Assembly (NCBI GenBank): GCA_963804245.1
Contig: CAWDPQ010000020.1
Span: forward strand, 186,001-250,000
DNA from: CAWDPQ01 sp963804245
Lineage (GTDB): Bacteria; Acidobacteriota; Vicinamibacteria; Vicinamibacterales; 2-12-FULL-66-21
Reading direction: 5' to 3'
Length of the DNA: 64,000 nt
How positions within the stretch are numbered: position 1 is the first letter of the stretch; every line of letters starts with the position of its first letter. The position numbers and the translations under genes are program-made. Below, piece by piece: positions 9,184 through 18,303 of this stretch. The notes beneath the pieces are model-generated. The model ran no database searches, was not told where the DNA came from, and worked only from the letters and a program-made list of their open reading frames with translations.

Positions 9184-10919
9184 CGGGCGTCGAAAAAAGG
9201 GGACACTGGTTGAGTGTCCCCTTTTGCCTGGTTGCGGGTCTCATCCTCCGCATCGTCGGGCTGCAATACGGGCTGCCCCACGTCTACAACCCCGACGAAG
9301 TCTCGATCATGACGAGGGCGCTGAGCTTCGGGACCGGCACGCTCAATCCGCACAACTTCCTCTATCCAACGTTCTTCTTCTACGTACTCTTTGGATGGGT
9401 GGTTAGCTACCTCGCACTCGTGTGGCTGACCGGCGGGGTATCTTCACTATCCGAGTTGAAGGGGCTGTACTTCAGCGATCCTGGCGGCATCTACACAGCC
9501 GGTCGCCTCCTCAGCGCGCTGACCGGAACCGCGACGATCGCTGCGGTCTATCAGCTCGCCCGCCGGCTGGGCGATTCACGCGTTGCGCTTGCCGCCGCAA
9601 TTTTCGTTGCCGTGTCCCCTCTCCACGTCCGCGATTCCCACTACGTCAAGCACGACGTTCCGGCCACGCTGGCCATCGTCCTTGCCTACCTGGCTCTGAC
9701 TCGCGCGTTCCTGAACGCGGATTCGCGATCCGCGCGACGAAACCTGATGGTGGCCGCGGCGGTTTGCGGCGTCACGTTCTCCATCCACTACTACTGCGTG
9801 TTCCTTGCGATTCCGCTGCTCGCTACGGCGGTCGCAGCGGGGCGTGGCAGCGGGCTCCGGCGAGTTGTTCTGAACTGCCTGCTCGTCACCGGAGTGAGTG
9901 TCGGGGTGTTCTTCCTGCTGTCACCATTCATCCTGCTCGAACCGCTGACGGCGTGGAGGGACATCACCGCGAACCGTGAGATCGTCGTCGATCGGGCGTT
10001 AGAGGCCGGACCATTTACACCGGTAGCTCGATACGCGGACATGCTGCTGCGGGACGCCGTCGGCATTCCGGTGGCGCTGCTCGCGGCCATTGGCATAGTT
10101 GCCGTCGTGAGGTCGCAGCCCGCCATCGGACTGCTCCTGCTGTCGTTTCCTGTGGCCTTCTTCCTGTTCATCGTCAACACGTTTCCGGCGAGCCGCTATC
10201 TCAATCCGCTCGTGCCCTTCGCTGCCCTGTTCGCCGCGTTCGCCGTCTCTGTCATCGCAAAAGCGATTTCCAGCCGCCGATCCGTGATCTGTTTCTGGGC
10301 GTTCACTGCCGCGGCAGCAGCACCAGCCTTGTATCAAAGCGTGCGAACCGACCTGTTCTTCCGCCGTACCGATACGCGCACCATCGCACTGCGCGAGATT
10401 GCCGCCATCGTTCCCGATGGTGCCGCAATCGCTATCCAGCCGTACTCCGCGCCCCTCGAGCCCACCCGGGAATCGCTCGTCCATGCGCTCGAACGAAAGC
10501 TGGGACGGGGTGCGGCGCCGCCGCCGAAATTTGCTCTGCAGCTGAGTCGCCAGGCCTGGCCGACGCCGTCTTACGACCTCGTCTATCTCGGTCGCGGGCT
10601 GGATGCCGACAAGGTCTACGTCGATTACGCAGAGCTGGGCGGTGAGGAGGGGCTGCGCGCGCTTCGCCAGCTCGGCGTGGCGTATGTCGTTATCAAGCGA
10701 TACAATAAGTCGGATCCGGAGACGCTGCCGTTCCTTGCTGCTCTCGCCAGCGAGGGACGAATGGTGGCTACTGTGTCGCCTTACCGGCCCGATACTGGGA
10801 ATGGAGACGCGCCGGAGCTAGAACCTTTCCTGCACAACACCGATGCCCGCATCAGTTCCGCGCTCGAGCGGCCCGGGCCCGCGCTGGAGATCTGGCAGAT
10901 AGATGGCCCTCGGCAATAA
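9180..10919 (+). CDS. PMT-family membrane glycosyltransferase
   Basis: This membrane protein of about 579 residues has a GT39/GT83-like N-terminus. The first helix is followed by LQYGLPHVYNPDEVSIM, the DE-containing loop expected to bind metal and lipid-phosphate sugar. The following loop has PHNFLYPTFFFYV, and a second acidic/His site is SPLHVRDSHYVKHDVP. Hydrophobic helices continue to about residue 420, then a soluble periplasmic C-terminal domain. ATG 9180 overlaps the previous stop (ATGA). Codons 6-15 are formed by a perfect 13-bp inverted repeat, so the extreme N-terminus is unusual. Sugar and acceptor are unknown. Confidence 0.75.
   Translation: MTGVEKRGHWLSVPFCLVAGLILRIVGLQYGLPHVYNPDEVSIMTRALSFGTGTLNPHNFLYPTFFFYVLFGWVVSYLALVWLTGGVSSLSELKGLYFSDPGGIYTAGRLLSALTGTATIAAVYQLARRLGDSRVALAAAIFVAVSPLHVRDSHYVKHDVPATLAIVLAYLALTRAFLNADSRSARRNLMVAAAVCGVTFSIHYYCVFLAIPLLATAVAAGRGSGLRRVVLNCLLVTGVSVGVFFLLSPFILLEPLTAWRDITANREIVVDRALEAGPFTPVARYADMLLRDAVGIPVALLAAIGIVAVVRSQPAIGLLLLSFPVAFFLFIVNTFPASRYLNPLVPFAALFAAFAVSVIAKAISSRRSVICFWAFTAAAAAPALYQSVRTDLFFRRTDTRTIALREIAAIVPDGAAIAIQPYSAPLEPTRESLVHALERKLGRGAAPPPKFALQLSRQAWPTPSYDLVYLGRGLDADKVYVDYAELGGEEGLRALRQLGVAYVVIKRYNKSDPETLPFLAALASEGRMVATVSPYRPDTGNGDAPELEPFLHNTDARISSALERPGPALEIWQIDGPRQ
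9195..9225. repeat. REP-like palindrome inside the start of a gene
   Basis: A perfect 13-bp inverted repeat lies at 9195-9207 and 9213-9225, with a 5-base loop. The arms read AAAAGGGGACACT and its complement. It lies within codons 6-15 of the glycosyltransferase gene starting at 9180. The GGGGACA-T tract form resembles palindromes associated with REP-type transposases, but no such transposase is in the window. Confidence 0.7.
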
Positions 10920-12163
10920 AGCCACGCGAACCGTGGCTCGACTGCGTCAGTCGATCGCAACGCGAGCGCGTGCGGTCCCGCTGGCGCGCCACGCCTGGGC
11001 GAGATACCGTCGTCGCCTCTATGAGCGGCGAATCCAGCGATTCATCGACGAAAAATCAGGCCGAGCCGACCGTCTCCCCATGGGCGCCGTTTACGAAGCG
11101 ACCATGCGGTGCAACCTGCACTGCGAGTTCTGCTACGTCGGTGACCTCCTGAACCTCGAGGGCGAATGGCGACAGGAGCTCACGCTCGACGGCCTGAGAA
11201 AGGCTTTTCCCGATCACGCCGGGTTCCAGATCAGTCTCACGGGCGGTGAGATCTTCATGCGCAAGGACATCCTGTCCGTGCTGGATCTCTTCCGTGAAAA
11301 GGGATACGCCTGCGGCTACCTGACGACCAACGGCACGATCATCAGCGAAGAACGGGCCGAGGCCCTAGCCGACTTGGCCGCAGCAGGTTTTCTCAAGCAC
11401 ATCAGCGTGTCGATCGACGGTCCCGGCGAGCTCCACGACGCCGCACGCGGCTTGAAGGGGACCTTCGAGCGTACGTGTGCGGGCCTTCGTCGCCTGCAGG
11501 AAGCCGCCCGCCGGAAGCATGCGCCGCTGCGCGTCAGCATCAACACGACCGTGGCGCACGAGAGCCTGGATGCCCTGGACCAGATGGTTGACGTGGCCGA
11601 GCAGCTCGGCGTCGACGCCATCGGTCTCAATCACCTGATGTACAGCACGCCCGAGGAAGTGGCCGAGACAGTCCGCATGATCGGCGCGCCGGATGCATCG
11701 GCCATCGCCACGTTCGTCACGGCGGACCCCGGGCTCGACATCGAGATCGGTACGGAAGAAGGTGGCCGCGCTCGAAGAAAAGTGCCGCCGCAAGAACGTG
11801 CTGTTCGATTTCCGTCCGAAGGTGCACCCGCAACTCATCGACAATTACTACACGCCGGGCGCCGCCCTCAACGGCCGGTGTCTCTATCCGTTCCTCCACG
11901 CACGCGTTTCGTTTTCCGGCAAAGTGTATTTCTGCCCGTTCATACGCATCGAAGTGGGCGACCTCACGCAGTCCTCGCTGGAAGAAGTCTGGAACAGCGA
12001 CAAATACGTGGGCATGCGCCGCACGCTCGTGGAAAATGGCATCTTTCCGGTGTGCCGTCGCTGCTGCAAAGTGGAGTTGTCCACAGTTCCGGTCGCTGAA
12101 CCCTTCGGTGCGGGCGTGGCGATCCCGCCACGACGAGCAATACCTCTCACGGTGGTCCGCTGA
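10903..12163 (+). CDS. Radical SAM protein with SPASM-like C-terminus, frameshifted
   Basis: The cluster motif CNLHCEFCYV follows a basic N-terminal helix, then come SLTGGEIFMRKD, TTNGT and HISVSIDGPGELHD, as in SPASM-family radical SAM proteins. The first frame runs to about 11758. The protein then continues one frame over (KKVAALEEKC) with the C-terminal cysteine cluster NGRCLYPF, VYFCPFIRI and VCRRCC, ending at 12163. One extra base near 11758 is inferred. It overlaps the previous gene by 17 bases and abuts the next ATG. Together with the other radical SAM genes it suggests radical chemistry on a glycan or lipid, but the substrate is unknown. Confidence 0.7.
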
Positions 12164-13688
12164 ATGTCCGTACTAGGCACACGCACGCTGCTCATCAACC
12201 CGCCTCTCATCAACGGAATTGCCTTTACGCGGCAGGGCCGTTGCCAGGAACGCGAAGAGGTGCTCGGCACCACGAAACCTCCGTACACGCTGGCGCTGCT
12301 CGCTTCCCTCCTCCGCAATCAAGGGCGAGAGGTGCGGCTGATTGACGCCACGGCATCACGACTCACGATCGATCAGGTGATCGCCCGGCTGGAGTCGGAC
12401 GGCTTTTCGCCGACGTTGATCGTGTTCCCGACGACGACGCCAACGCTCGACGCGGATATGACGGCAATCGCGAAGGTCAAGGAACGCTTCGGCGCGCCTA
12501 TGTTCTGCTTCGGTCCACACGCGTCAACCGCCCCAGCCGAATCCATGGCCCGCGCCGCGGCGTGCCGTCGTCGACGGCATGTTCGTCGGCGAACCCGAAG
12601 ATGGGGTGCTGCAGCTTGCTTCGCTGACGTCGCTCGACGCGCTCGGAGAGATTCCAAACCTGACGTGGCGGCGAAATGGCACGGTGATGCCACACCGCGC
12701 TCACGGCTCGTTCAGCGGCTTCCTGCAGACGCCATTTCCGGCCTGGGATCTGCTCGACCTGAAGGGATACGCGCTGCCGCTGGTCGATCGCCCCTACGTG
12801 ATCGTGGAAACCAGCCGCGGCTGCCCGTACACGTGCGACTTCTGCGTCGCGCCGATCCATCAAGGCCACAAGTTCAGGGAACGCAGCGCAAAAAGTCTCG
12901 TCGACGAGATCGAGCGGAGCTATCGCGAGCTGGGGGTGGAGTTCTTCTACCTGTGGGGAGACACCGTCACGCTCAACGTGAAGTCGTTCACGGCCTTCTG
13001 CGACGAGCTCATCGCGCGTCAGCTCCCGATCAACTGGTTCGGCAACGCCCGCGCCGACAACCTGACCGATCCCGCCTTCGTCCACCGCCTCAAGCGCTCC
13101 GGCTGCTGGATGCTCGCGCTGGGCATCGAGTCGGAGTCGGACGAGGTGCGCAAAGACATGGTCAAGCGCCTCGAACGGCAGAAGATACAAGCCGCTTTCC
13201 GAAACATGCGCGACGCTGGCATCAAATCGTTCGCGTTCTTCATTTTCGGATATCCCGGCGAAACACCCCGGACCATGGATCAGACCACGGCGTATGCCAT
13301 CGAGCTGGATCCGGATTTCGCGAACTTCTATCCTGCCGTGCCGTACCCGGGTACCGCGCTTCACGACAGGTGCGAGCGCGAAGGACTCCTGGGGCCAGCG
13401 TCCGATGACTGGTCCAAGATGGAATACTCGTACTACCTGCTCCGCGGCAACGGACTGGATGAAGGCCTCGTGATGCAGGCCATCAACCGCGCGAAACGCC
13501 GCTTTTTTCTCAGACCTGGCTACATGGCGCGCCATCTTGGCGACGTCGCGCGCCTGGCGCTGACGAAACAGGGCATCGTGTGGCAGATCTTCATGCGCAC
13601 CGTCTTTGGCACGCGCGTCGTCGACGCGACGAGGCCCGAAGTGTCGTTGTCGACTTCCGCTGAGGTCACAGCGGCGCGGCGAAGCTGA
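12164..13688 (+). CDS. B12-binding-type radical SAM enzyme, frameshifted
   Basis: This protein of about 507 residues begins with a cobalamin-binding-like Rossmann domain (LLINPPLINGIAF, LALLASLLRNQGREVRLIDA, LIVFPTTTPTLD, CFGPHAS). A radical SAM core with GCPYTCDFC, FFYLWGDTV and a typical ALGIESESDEVRKDM segment follows, and the C-terminal part is helical. The frame changes near 12558, where ARAAACRRRR gives way to VVDGMFVGEPED, consistent with one extra base. Family members include methyltransferases and cyclases such as BchE and HpnP/hopanoid-type enzymes; which one applies here is unclear. It is the last gene of the rightward operon before a convergent GT2. Confidence 0.7.
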
Positions 13689-13709
13689 AGTGGGGGCGCG
13701 GGGCTGAGC

Positions 13710-14484
13710 CTATCGTGCGGCCTCGAGCTCGCCGACCGAGATCCTGCGATACGTCTGCTGCGACGACGGTTGCCGGCGCCTGAACCGATGCAGGTCGCGG
13801 AGCTGCACGACGTAGCCAATCGCCTCTTTCCAATTCATCTTGCTCTCGCCGGCGGTCCGTCCTTCGAACACGTACGGCACCTCGATGATGGACGTGGGCT
13901 GGCCGCGGACGAGGAGCTCGAGACAAATCTTGAAGCCTCCGGCCGATATGGTGACGCCCCTGGCCAGCTCGCGGCGAATCAGGAAGAACCCCGAGGTCGC
14001 ATCACGGACAGGCGTCAGACCGGCGGCCATCAGACAAGCCAGTCGCGACATCAGGAGGCGCCCGAGAGGCCAGCCGCGAGTGCCGCCTCCTTCGATGTAC
14101 CGGCTCGCGACCACGACGTCCGCGGCGTGCTGCTGCATGATCGCCAGCATGCGCGGCAGCAGAACGGGTGGATGGCTGAGATCCGCATCGATGACGCCGA
14201 CGATCGGTGCCTGGGACGTGGTGAAGCCCTCGATAACGGCGGTGCCCAGACCGAGCTTGCCGGCACGATGAATCACGCGGATGCGGGCGCGCTTCGCGAG
14301 CTGGTCGGCCAACCGGCCAGTCCCATCCGGCGAGTTGTCGTCGACGATGATCAATTCGGCGTCGAGTCCGGCGCGGGCGTACGCGTCGAACAGGGCGGCG
14401 ACGAGCTCCTGCAACCGGTCACGCTCGTTGTAGGTCGGGACGACTGACGGACAAGGGTGGGACGTGCTGCGGGGAGTCGATCAC
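13710..14484 (-). CDS. GT2 polyprenol-phosphate mannosyltransferase-like protein, frameshifted
   Basis: This is a dolichol-phosphate mannose synthase-like GT2 of about 258 residues that would make the polyprenyl-phosphate sugar donor. The motifs are LIIVDDNSPDGTG, GLGTAVIEGF, GVIDADLSHPP (the DxD-type metal site) and DATSGFFLIRRE, with a basic AGESKMNW C-terminal segment. The N-terminus is split. GTG at 14484 gives VIDSPQHVPPLSV, and VVPTYNERDRLQEL resumes in the next frame near 14443, so one extra base is likely. It is transcribed divergently from the PMT-type protein at 14499, a probable user of its product. Confidence 0.8.
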
Positions 14485-14498
14485 GCGGCGACCATTCT

Positions 14499-16220
14499 AT
14501 GAGCAACAGCAGCCGCGCGGACAGGATCTGGCTTCAAGTACCGGCCGCGGTGATAGCGATCGCCGCCGTCGCAATCGCGCTGCGCATTCTGTTTCCGGCC
14601 GCCGATCCACCGTGGTATCCATCCGTGGGCATCGTGTGGCACGACGAGGGTGCCTGGGTGCACAACGCCCGTAACCGAGCGCTCCATGGCTCGTGGTTCG
14701 TCGAGAACGACGCATGGAATCCGCTGTTCATCGCACCGGTCTTCACGGTTCTCGAGTATTTCTCTTTTGCCGTGTTCGGCGTTGGCGTCCGGCAGGCGCG
14801 TCTCGTCTCCGAGGTCGGAGGCCTGGCCTCCGTCCTGCTGCTGTCGCTTGGCGTACGACGGCTGGCCGGAACGCCAGCCGGAATTGCGGCGGGCGCGCTG
14901 CTCGCGACGAACTACGTCTACGCGATGTACAACCGCGCGGCGCTGATGGAGACGACGATGGTCGTGTTCATGGTCGCAGCGTGGTACTGCTACGTCCGCG
15001 CGCAGGACCGACCGGCGTGGGGAGCGGCAGCGGGTGTCTGCGCACTCCTGGCCTTCTTCACCAAGGCCGCGGCCGCCTTCTTCGTGCTGGCGCTGGGCAT
15101 CGATGCGTTGATTGGCCTCATACGGTCCAGAAACGAGGTCGAGCAGCGGGCATCCTTGTGGACGCTGGGAGGCCTGGTCGTCGGTGGTTTGGTAGCGCTG
15201 GCGACGTTCGTGGCGCCCAATTGGCAGGACTACCGCTTCTACAACTGGCAGATGTCGGTGACGCGGAAACCGACCTACACCCTGAAGGCGCTCGCGGATC
15301 GCGCCTCGTGGTTTCCGATCCTCCACGATCTGCCGACGCGGATGTGGTTCGTCGTCATGGTGGCGACGCTCGGCCTGTTTTCAGCCTTCGGCCGGTTGGG
15401 GACCTTGCGCGCTCCGGAGCGGCTGCTCGTTCTGTGGATTCTGCTCGGTGCGTTCGAGCTCCTCGTGCACGACGTCGGCAACGAGCGCCGGTTCATCTTC
15501 TTCATCCCCGCACTCGTCGCGATTGCGGCGATGCTGATCGCGGGACCGCGGGATGAGGGCGCTGCCAGGCTCGCTCGGGTCCCGCGCCGGCGGGCGCTGA
15601 TCGCAGCGCCCCTGGTGCTCTTCGCCCTTTATGTCGCGTTCGGAGCCATCGCGCGGTTGTTCTTCCTGTACGAAATTCGACCCGGGGTCTGGCTGGCTGC
15701 GGGCTGTGCAGTTCTGGGCACTGTCGTCTTCTACGCCTCGTGGCCATGGCTGCCCCGGTGGGTCGGTGAGCAGCGTTGGAGCTCGAAGGCGGCACTGGCG
15801 GCCATCGTGCTCGTGTGCCTGGGAGACATCGTGCAATACGCCCAGTGGGCGTCTGGACGGACCTACAAGAATTACGAGGCGTCGAGAGCACTGGCGAGAG
15901 CTCTGCCGCCAGGCACGGCCGTGCATGGAAAGCTGGCCAACGGGCTGGCGCTCGAGAACCGGATACGTCCGGTGTTCGTCGGTCGCGAGTTCGGCAATTA
16001 TGCGGACCGGAAGCAGCGCGATGATGTGCGATATATTCTGACTTACATTGAGCCGCGCGTCGGTTACGAAGGACCCGTCATCCAGGACGTTCTGAACGCC
16101 TACCCGCAGCGCCGCATCATCATGACATTCGACGTCGCGGAGACCACCGGCGGTCACGACCGCGCGGCGCTCATCGACAAATTCGGGACGCTCGCCGGCA
16201 AGGACCGTGCGCACGATTGA
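14499..16220 (+). CDS. PMT/ArnT-family membrane glycosyltransferase
   Basis: This 573-residue protein has about twelve transmembrane helices. Its first loop carries GIVWHDEGAWVHNARNRAL, the acidic HDE motif expected at the active site of lipid-phosphate-sugar transferases. A second loop has YVYAMYNRAALMET. A soluble C-terminal portion starts after about residue 450. ATG 14499 is preferred over an in-frame upstream start because the first helix then follows a short polar N-terminus and the gene does not run into the divergent GT2. The following methyltransferase overlaps by 14 bases. Confidence 0.7.
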   Translation: MSNSSRADRIWLQVPAAVIAIAAVAIALRILFPAADPPWYPSVGIVWHDEGAWVHNARNRALHGSWFVENDAWNPLFIAPVFTVLEYFSFAVFGVGVRQARLVSEVGGLASVLLLSLGVRRLAGTPAGIAAGALLATNYVYAMYNRAALMETTMVVFMVAAWYCYVRAQDRPAWGAAAGVCALLAFFTKAAAAFFVLALGIDALIGLIRSRNEVEQRASLWTLGGLVVGGLVALATFVAPNWQDYRFYNWQMSVTRKPTYTLKALADRASWFPILHDLPTRMWFVVMVATLGLFSAFGRLGTLRAPERLLVLWILLGAFELLVHDVGNERRFIFFIPALVAIAAMLIAGPRDEGAARLARVPRRRALIAAPLVLFALYVAFGAIARLFFLYEIRPGVWLAAGCAVLGTVVFYASWPWLPRWVGEQRWSSKAALAAIVLVCLGDIVQYAQWASGRTYKNYEASRALARALPPGTAVHGKLANGLALENRIRPVFVGREFGNYADRKQRDDVRYILTYIEPRVGYEGPVIQDVLNAYPQRRIIMTFDVAETTGGHDRAALIDKFGTLAGKDRAHD

Positions 16221-17046
16221 CGAGCGCGCCATCAAGGCGCACGCGGATCTTCGCTTCCGCTCCGAATACGACTATGCGTTGTTCGAGTACTACCGCAGCG
16301 CCAAGGTGATTGCCTTCCTCGAGCGCGCGGGCGTGGCGATCGGTGGTCGCGTGCTCGACGCCGGATGCGGCGGCGGCGGCATGCCGCTCTCGCTCGCGGA
16401 GGAGGCCCGCTCGGTCATCGGCATCGACCCGGTGGAGCGCTTCCCCGACGCCGGCGTCAGGCTCGGTCGCGAGCGCGGCGTGCAGAACCTCCACTTCGCC
16501 GTCGCCGACGGCATGGCCCTGCCGTTCGAGGACGGATCGTTCGATCTCGTCTTGTCGCACGCCGTCATCGAGCACGTCCAGGATGCACCACGTTATTTGC
16601 GCGAGTGCGCGCGCGTGCTCACGCCACGCGGCCACGTCTACCTGTCGACGGCGCCTTACTTGTCGTTCGCCGGGGCGCACCTGCCACGACTGCGTATTCC
16701 AGTGCCGCTGCACCTGATCGCAGGACGTCGAATCGCGTTTGGCACCTTCCGTTTTCTGGCGCGCCATGCTGCCTGGACGCTGAAGGAGCCCGCCCACGAA
16801 AACTCATTCATCCGAGCGGCACGCCGCGGTGAAGTGAAAGAAGACGACCTGCTCGAAAAAGTCCGCGTCGCGCGTCTGCGCCGGCAGATTGCCGACGCCG
16901 GCCTGCGCATCGTTCGTGAGGAGCTGCACGTCACGTCGACGGTGCGCAAGATGCCGGCACCCGTCGCCCGGTGGCTGCGCGACAACGCCATCACGCAGGA
17001 TGCGCTCATCAGCAACATGGAATACGTACTGGCGGGACGCCCGTAA
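16207..17046 (+). CDS. SAM-dependent methyltransferase
   Basis: This 279-residue class I methyltransferase has motif I VLDAGCGGGGMPLSLA, a strand-2 acid in VIGIDPVERF, VADGMALPFEDGSFDLV, and the post-I helix SHAVIEHVQDAPRYL with STAPYLSF. A C-terminal extension of about 120 residues rich in basic residues is shared with methyltransferases acting on polyprenyl-linked glycans. It overlaps the preceding glycosyltransferase by 14 bases and is followed two bases later by a GNAT gene, so it belongs to the same operon. The acceptor is not known. Confidence 0.75.
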   Translation: MRTIDERAIKAHADLRFRSEYDYALFEYYRSAKVIAFLERAGVAIGGRVLDAGCGGGGMPLSLAEEARSVIGIDPVERFPDAGVRLGRERGVQNLHFAVADGMALPFEDGSFDLVLSHAVIEHVQDAPRYLRECARVLTPRGHVYLSTAPYLSFAGAHLPRLRIPVPLHLIAGRRIAFGTFRFLARHAAWTLKEPAHENSFIRAARRGEVKEDDLLEKVRVARLRRQIADAGLRIVREELHVTSTVRKMPAPVARWLRDNAITQDALISNMEYVLAGRP

Positions 17047-17048
17047 CC

Positions 17049-18092
17049 ATGGCCGACGTCGATCGCTATCGCTCGGACGACAAGCGCGCGGTCGAAGCGC
17101 TGTACCGCCGTGTGTTCGGGAACGACGCCGCCGAGGCAAGCCGGCTGCGCTGGGACTGGCAGTACCGCCGCAATCCGAACAACCCCCGGCAGGAGCCCGA
17201 GATCTGGATCGCGCGGGAAGGCACGACGATCGTCGGCCAGTACGCGACCATGCCCGTCAAGCTGCACGTCGCCGGAAAAGACGTCCGTGCGTCGTGGGGC
17301 ATGGACGTCATGGTGGCGCCCGAGCGTCAACGTCAGGGCCTCGGTGAGGTGTTGTTTCGCACCTGGGACCGTCATGTCGGAGCGGCGCTCGGCCTCGGAC
17401 TCTCCGATTCGTCGCACCGTCTGTTCCAGAAGCTGCGCTGGCCGGAAGTCGGGCCGCTGCCGTGTCTGGTGAAACCGCTCACCCGACGTGCCCTGCGGCG
17501 ACCGCACTGGCCCGTCCTCCTGAACCGGGTCGTCTCCGCCATTACGCTGCCGATAGTCCTCATCGTGGCGCGATCGCGCCCGCTCAGCGCCGAGGTTCGC
17601 ATTCTTCCGCGCTTCGATGACAGCTTCACCGACCTGTGGAAGTCGGTGGCATCGAAGTTCGATTTTGCCGTGCAGCGCGACGCCGCGTATCTCAACTGGA
17701 AGTACGTCACGGCGCCGCACGTCCGCTATTCGATCGCGTCGCTCAGACGCGACAACCGCAACGTCGGCTACGCTGTGTACCGTCACGCCCACGAACCGCG
17801 CGGCCGGGTCACGCTCCTCGTCGACTTCCTCACGGATCCGGACGATGAGGCCGGTTTTGCGACGTTGTTGCGCTGGGTCGATCGCGAGGCGCGGCAGGCA
17901 GACTCGGACAAGATTCGAACGTTTGCAATGCATGCCATGTTTCGCAAGGGCCTGCGCCGCGCCGGGTATTTCCAGGTCAAATCCACGGTGGAGTTCGTGG
18001 CGAAGGTCAACGCGGTCGATCTCGATCCATCGTTTTACGAAGACACCGACAAATGGCACGTCACGCTCGGCGACTCGGATCAGGATCGGTGA
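17049..18092 (+). CDS. GNAT-type N-acyltransferase
   Basis: This 347-residue protein shows a GNAT fold. The beta-strand pair ends in WGMDVMVAPERQRQGLGEVLFRTW, containing the Q/RxxGxG/A acetyl-CoA loop. A second half (FDFAVQRDAAYLNWKYV, YAVYR, LLVDFLTD) is like the duplicated GNAT/FemAB-type proteins found near polysaccharide genes. It probably acylates an amino sugar or peptide. ATG 17049 follows the methyltransferase stop by two bases. The upstream in-frame extension is antiphase methyltransferase sequence and is excluded. Confidence 0.7.
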   Translation: MADVDRYRSDDKRAVEALYRRVFGNDAAEASRLRWDWQYRRNPNNPRQEPEIWIAREGTTIVGQYATMPVKLHVAGKDVRASWGMDVMVAPERQRQGLGEVLFRTWDRHVGAALGLGLSDSSHRLFQKLRWPEVGPLPCLVKPLTRRALRRPHWPVLLNRVVSAITLPIVLIVARSRPLSAEVRILPRFDDSFTDLWKSVASKFDFAVQRDAAYLNWKYVTAPHVRYSIASLRRDNRNVGYAVYRHAHEPRGRVTLLVDFLTDPDDEAGFATLLRWVDREARQADSDKIRTFAMHAMFRKGLRRAGYFQVKSTVEFVAKVNAVDLDPSFYEDTDKWHVTLGDSDQDR

Positions 18093-18100
18093 ACCAGATC

Positions 18101-18296
18101 ACGTGCGACGTGCGAGGTGCGACGTGCGAGGTGCGACGTGCGAGGTGCGACGTGCGAGGTGCGACGTGCGAGGTGCGGCGTGCGAGGTGCGAGGTGCGAC
18201 GTGCGAGGTGCGGCGTGCTAGGTGCTACGTGGCACGTCCGCACGTTGCACGTGACAAGCAGCACGTCGCACGTCGCACGTAGCACGTCGCACGTGG
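18101..18296. repeat. Heptamer tandem array with inverted second half
   Basis: About 18 near-perfect 7-bp units (ACGTGCG/AGGTGCG) run from 18101 to 18226. After a degenerate stretch, five units of the reverse complement (GCACGTC/GCACGTA) run from 18261 to 18295. The two halves can pair into a long imperfect hairpin. It fills the 211-base gap between the GNAT and deacetylase genes. Reading frames through it encode only Cys/Arg/Val/Ala repeats and are not genes. Confidence 0.9.
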
Positions 18297-18303
18297 CTTA
18301 GCT

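Noticed and set aside
16656..18059. Long open frame (467 codons) on the minus strand
   Set aside because: It is antisense to the well-supported methyltransferase and GNAT genes and encodes an Arg/Asp/His-rich sequence with no fold signature, typical of GC-rich shadow frames.
18101..18296. CRISPR array
   Set aside because: The repeat period is only seven bases and there are no spacers or cas genes.
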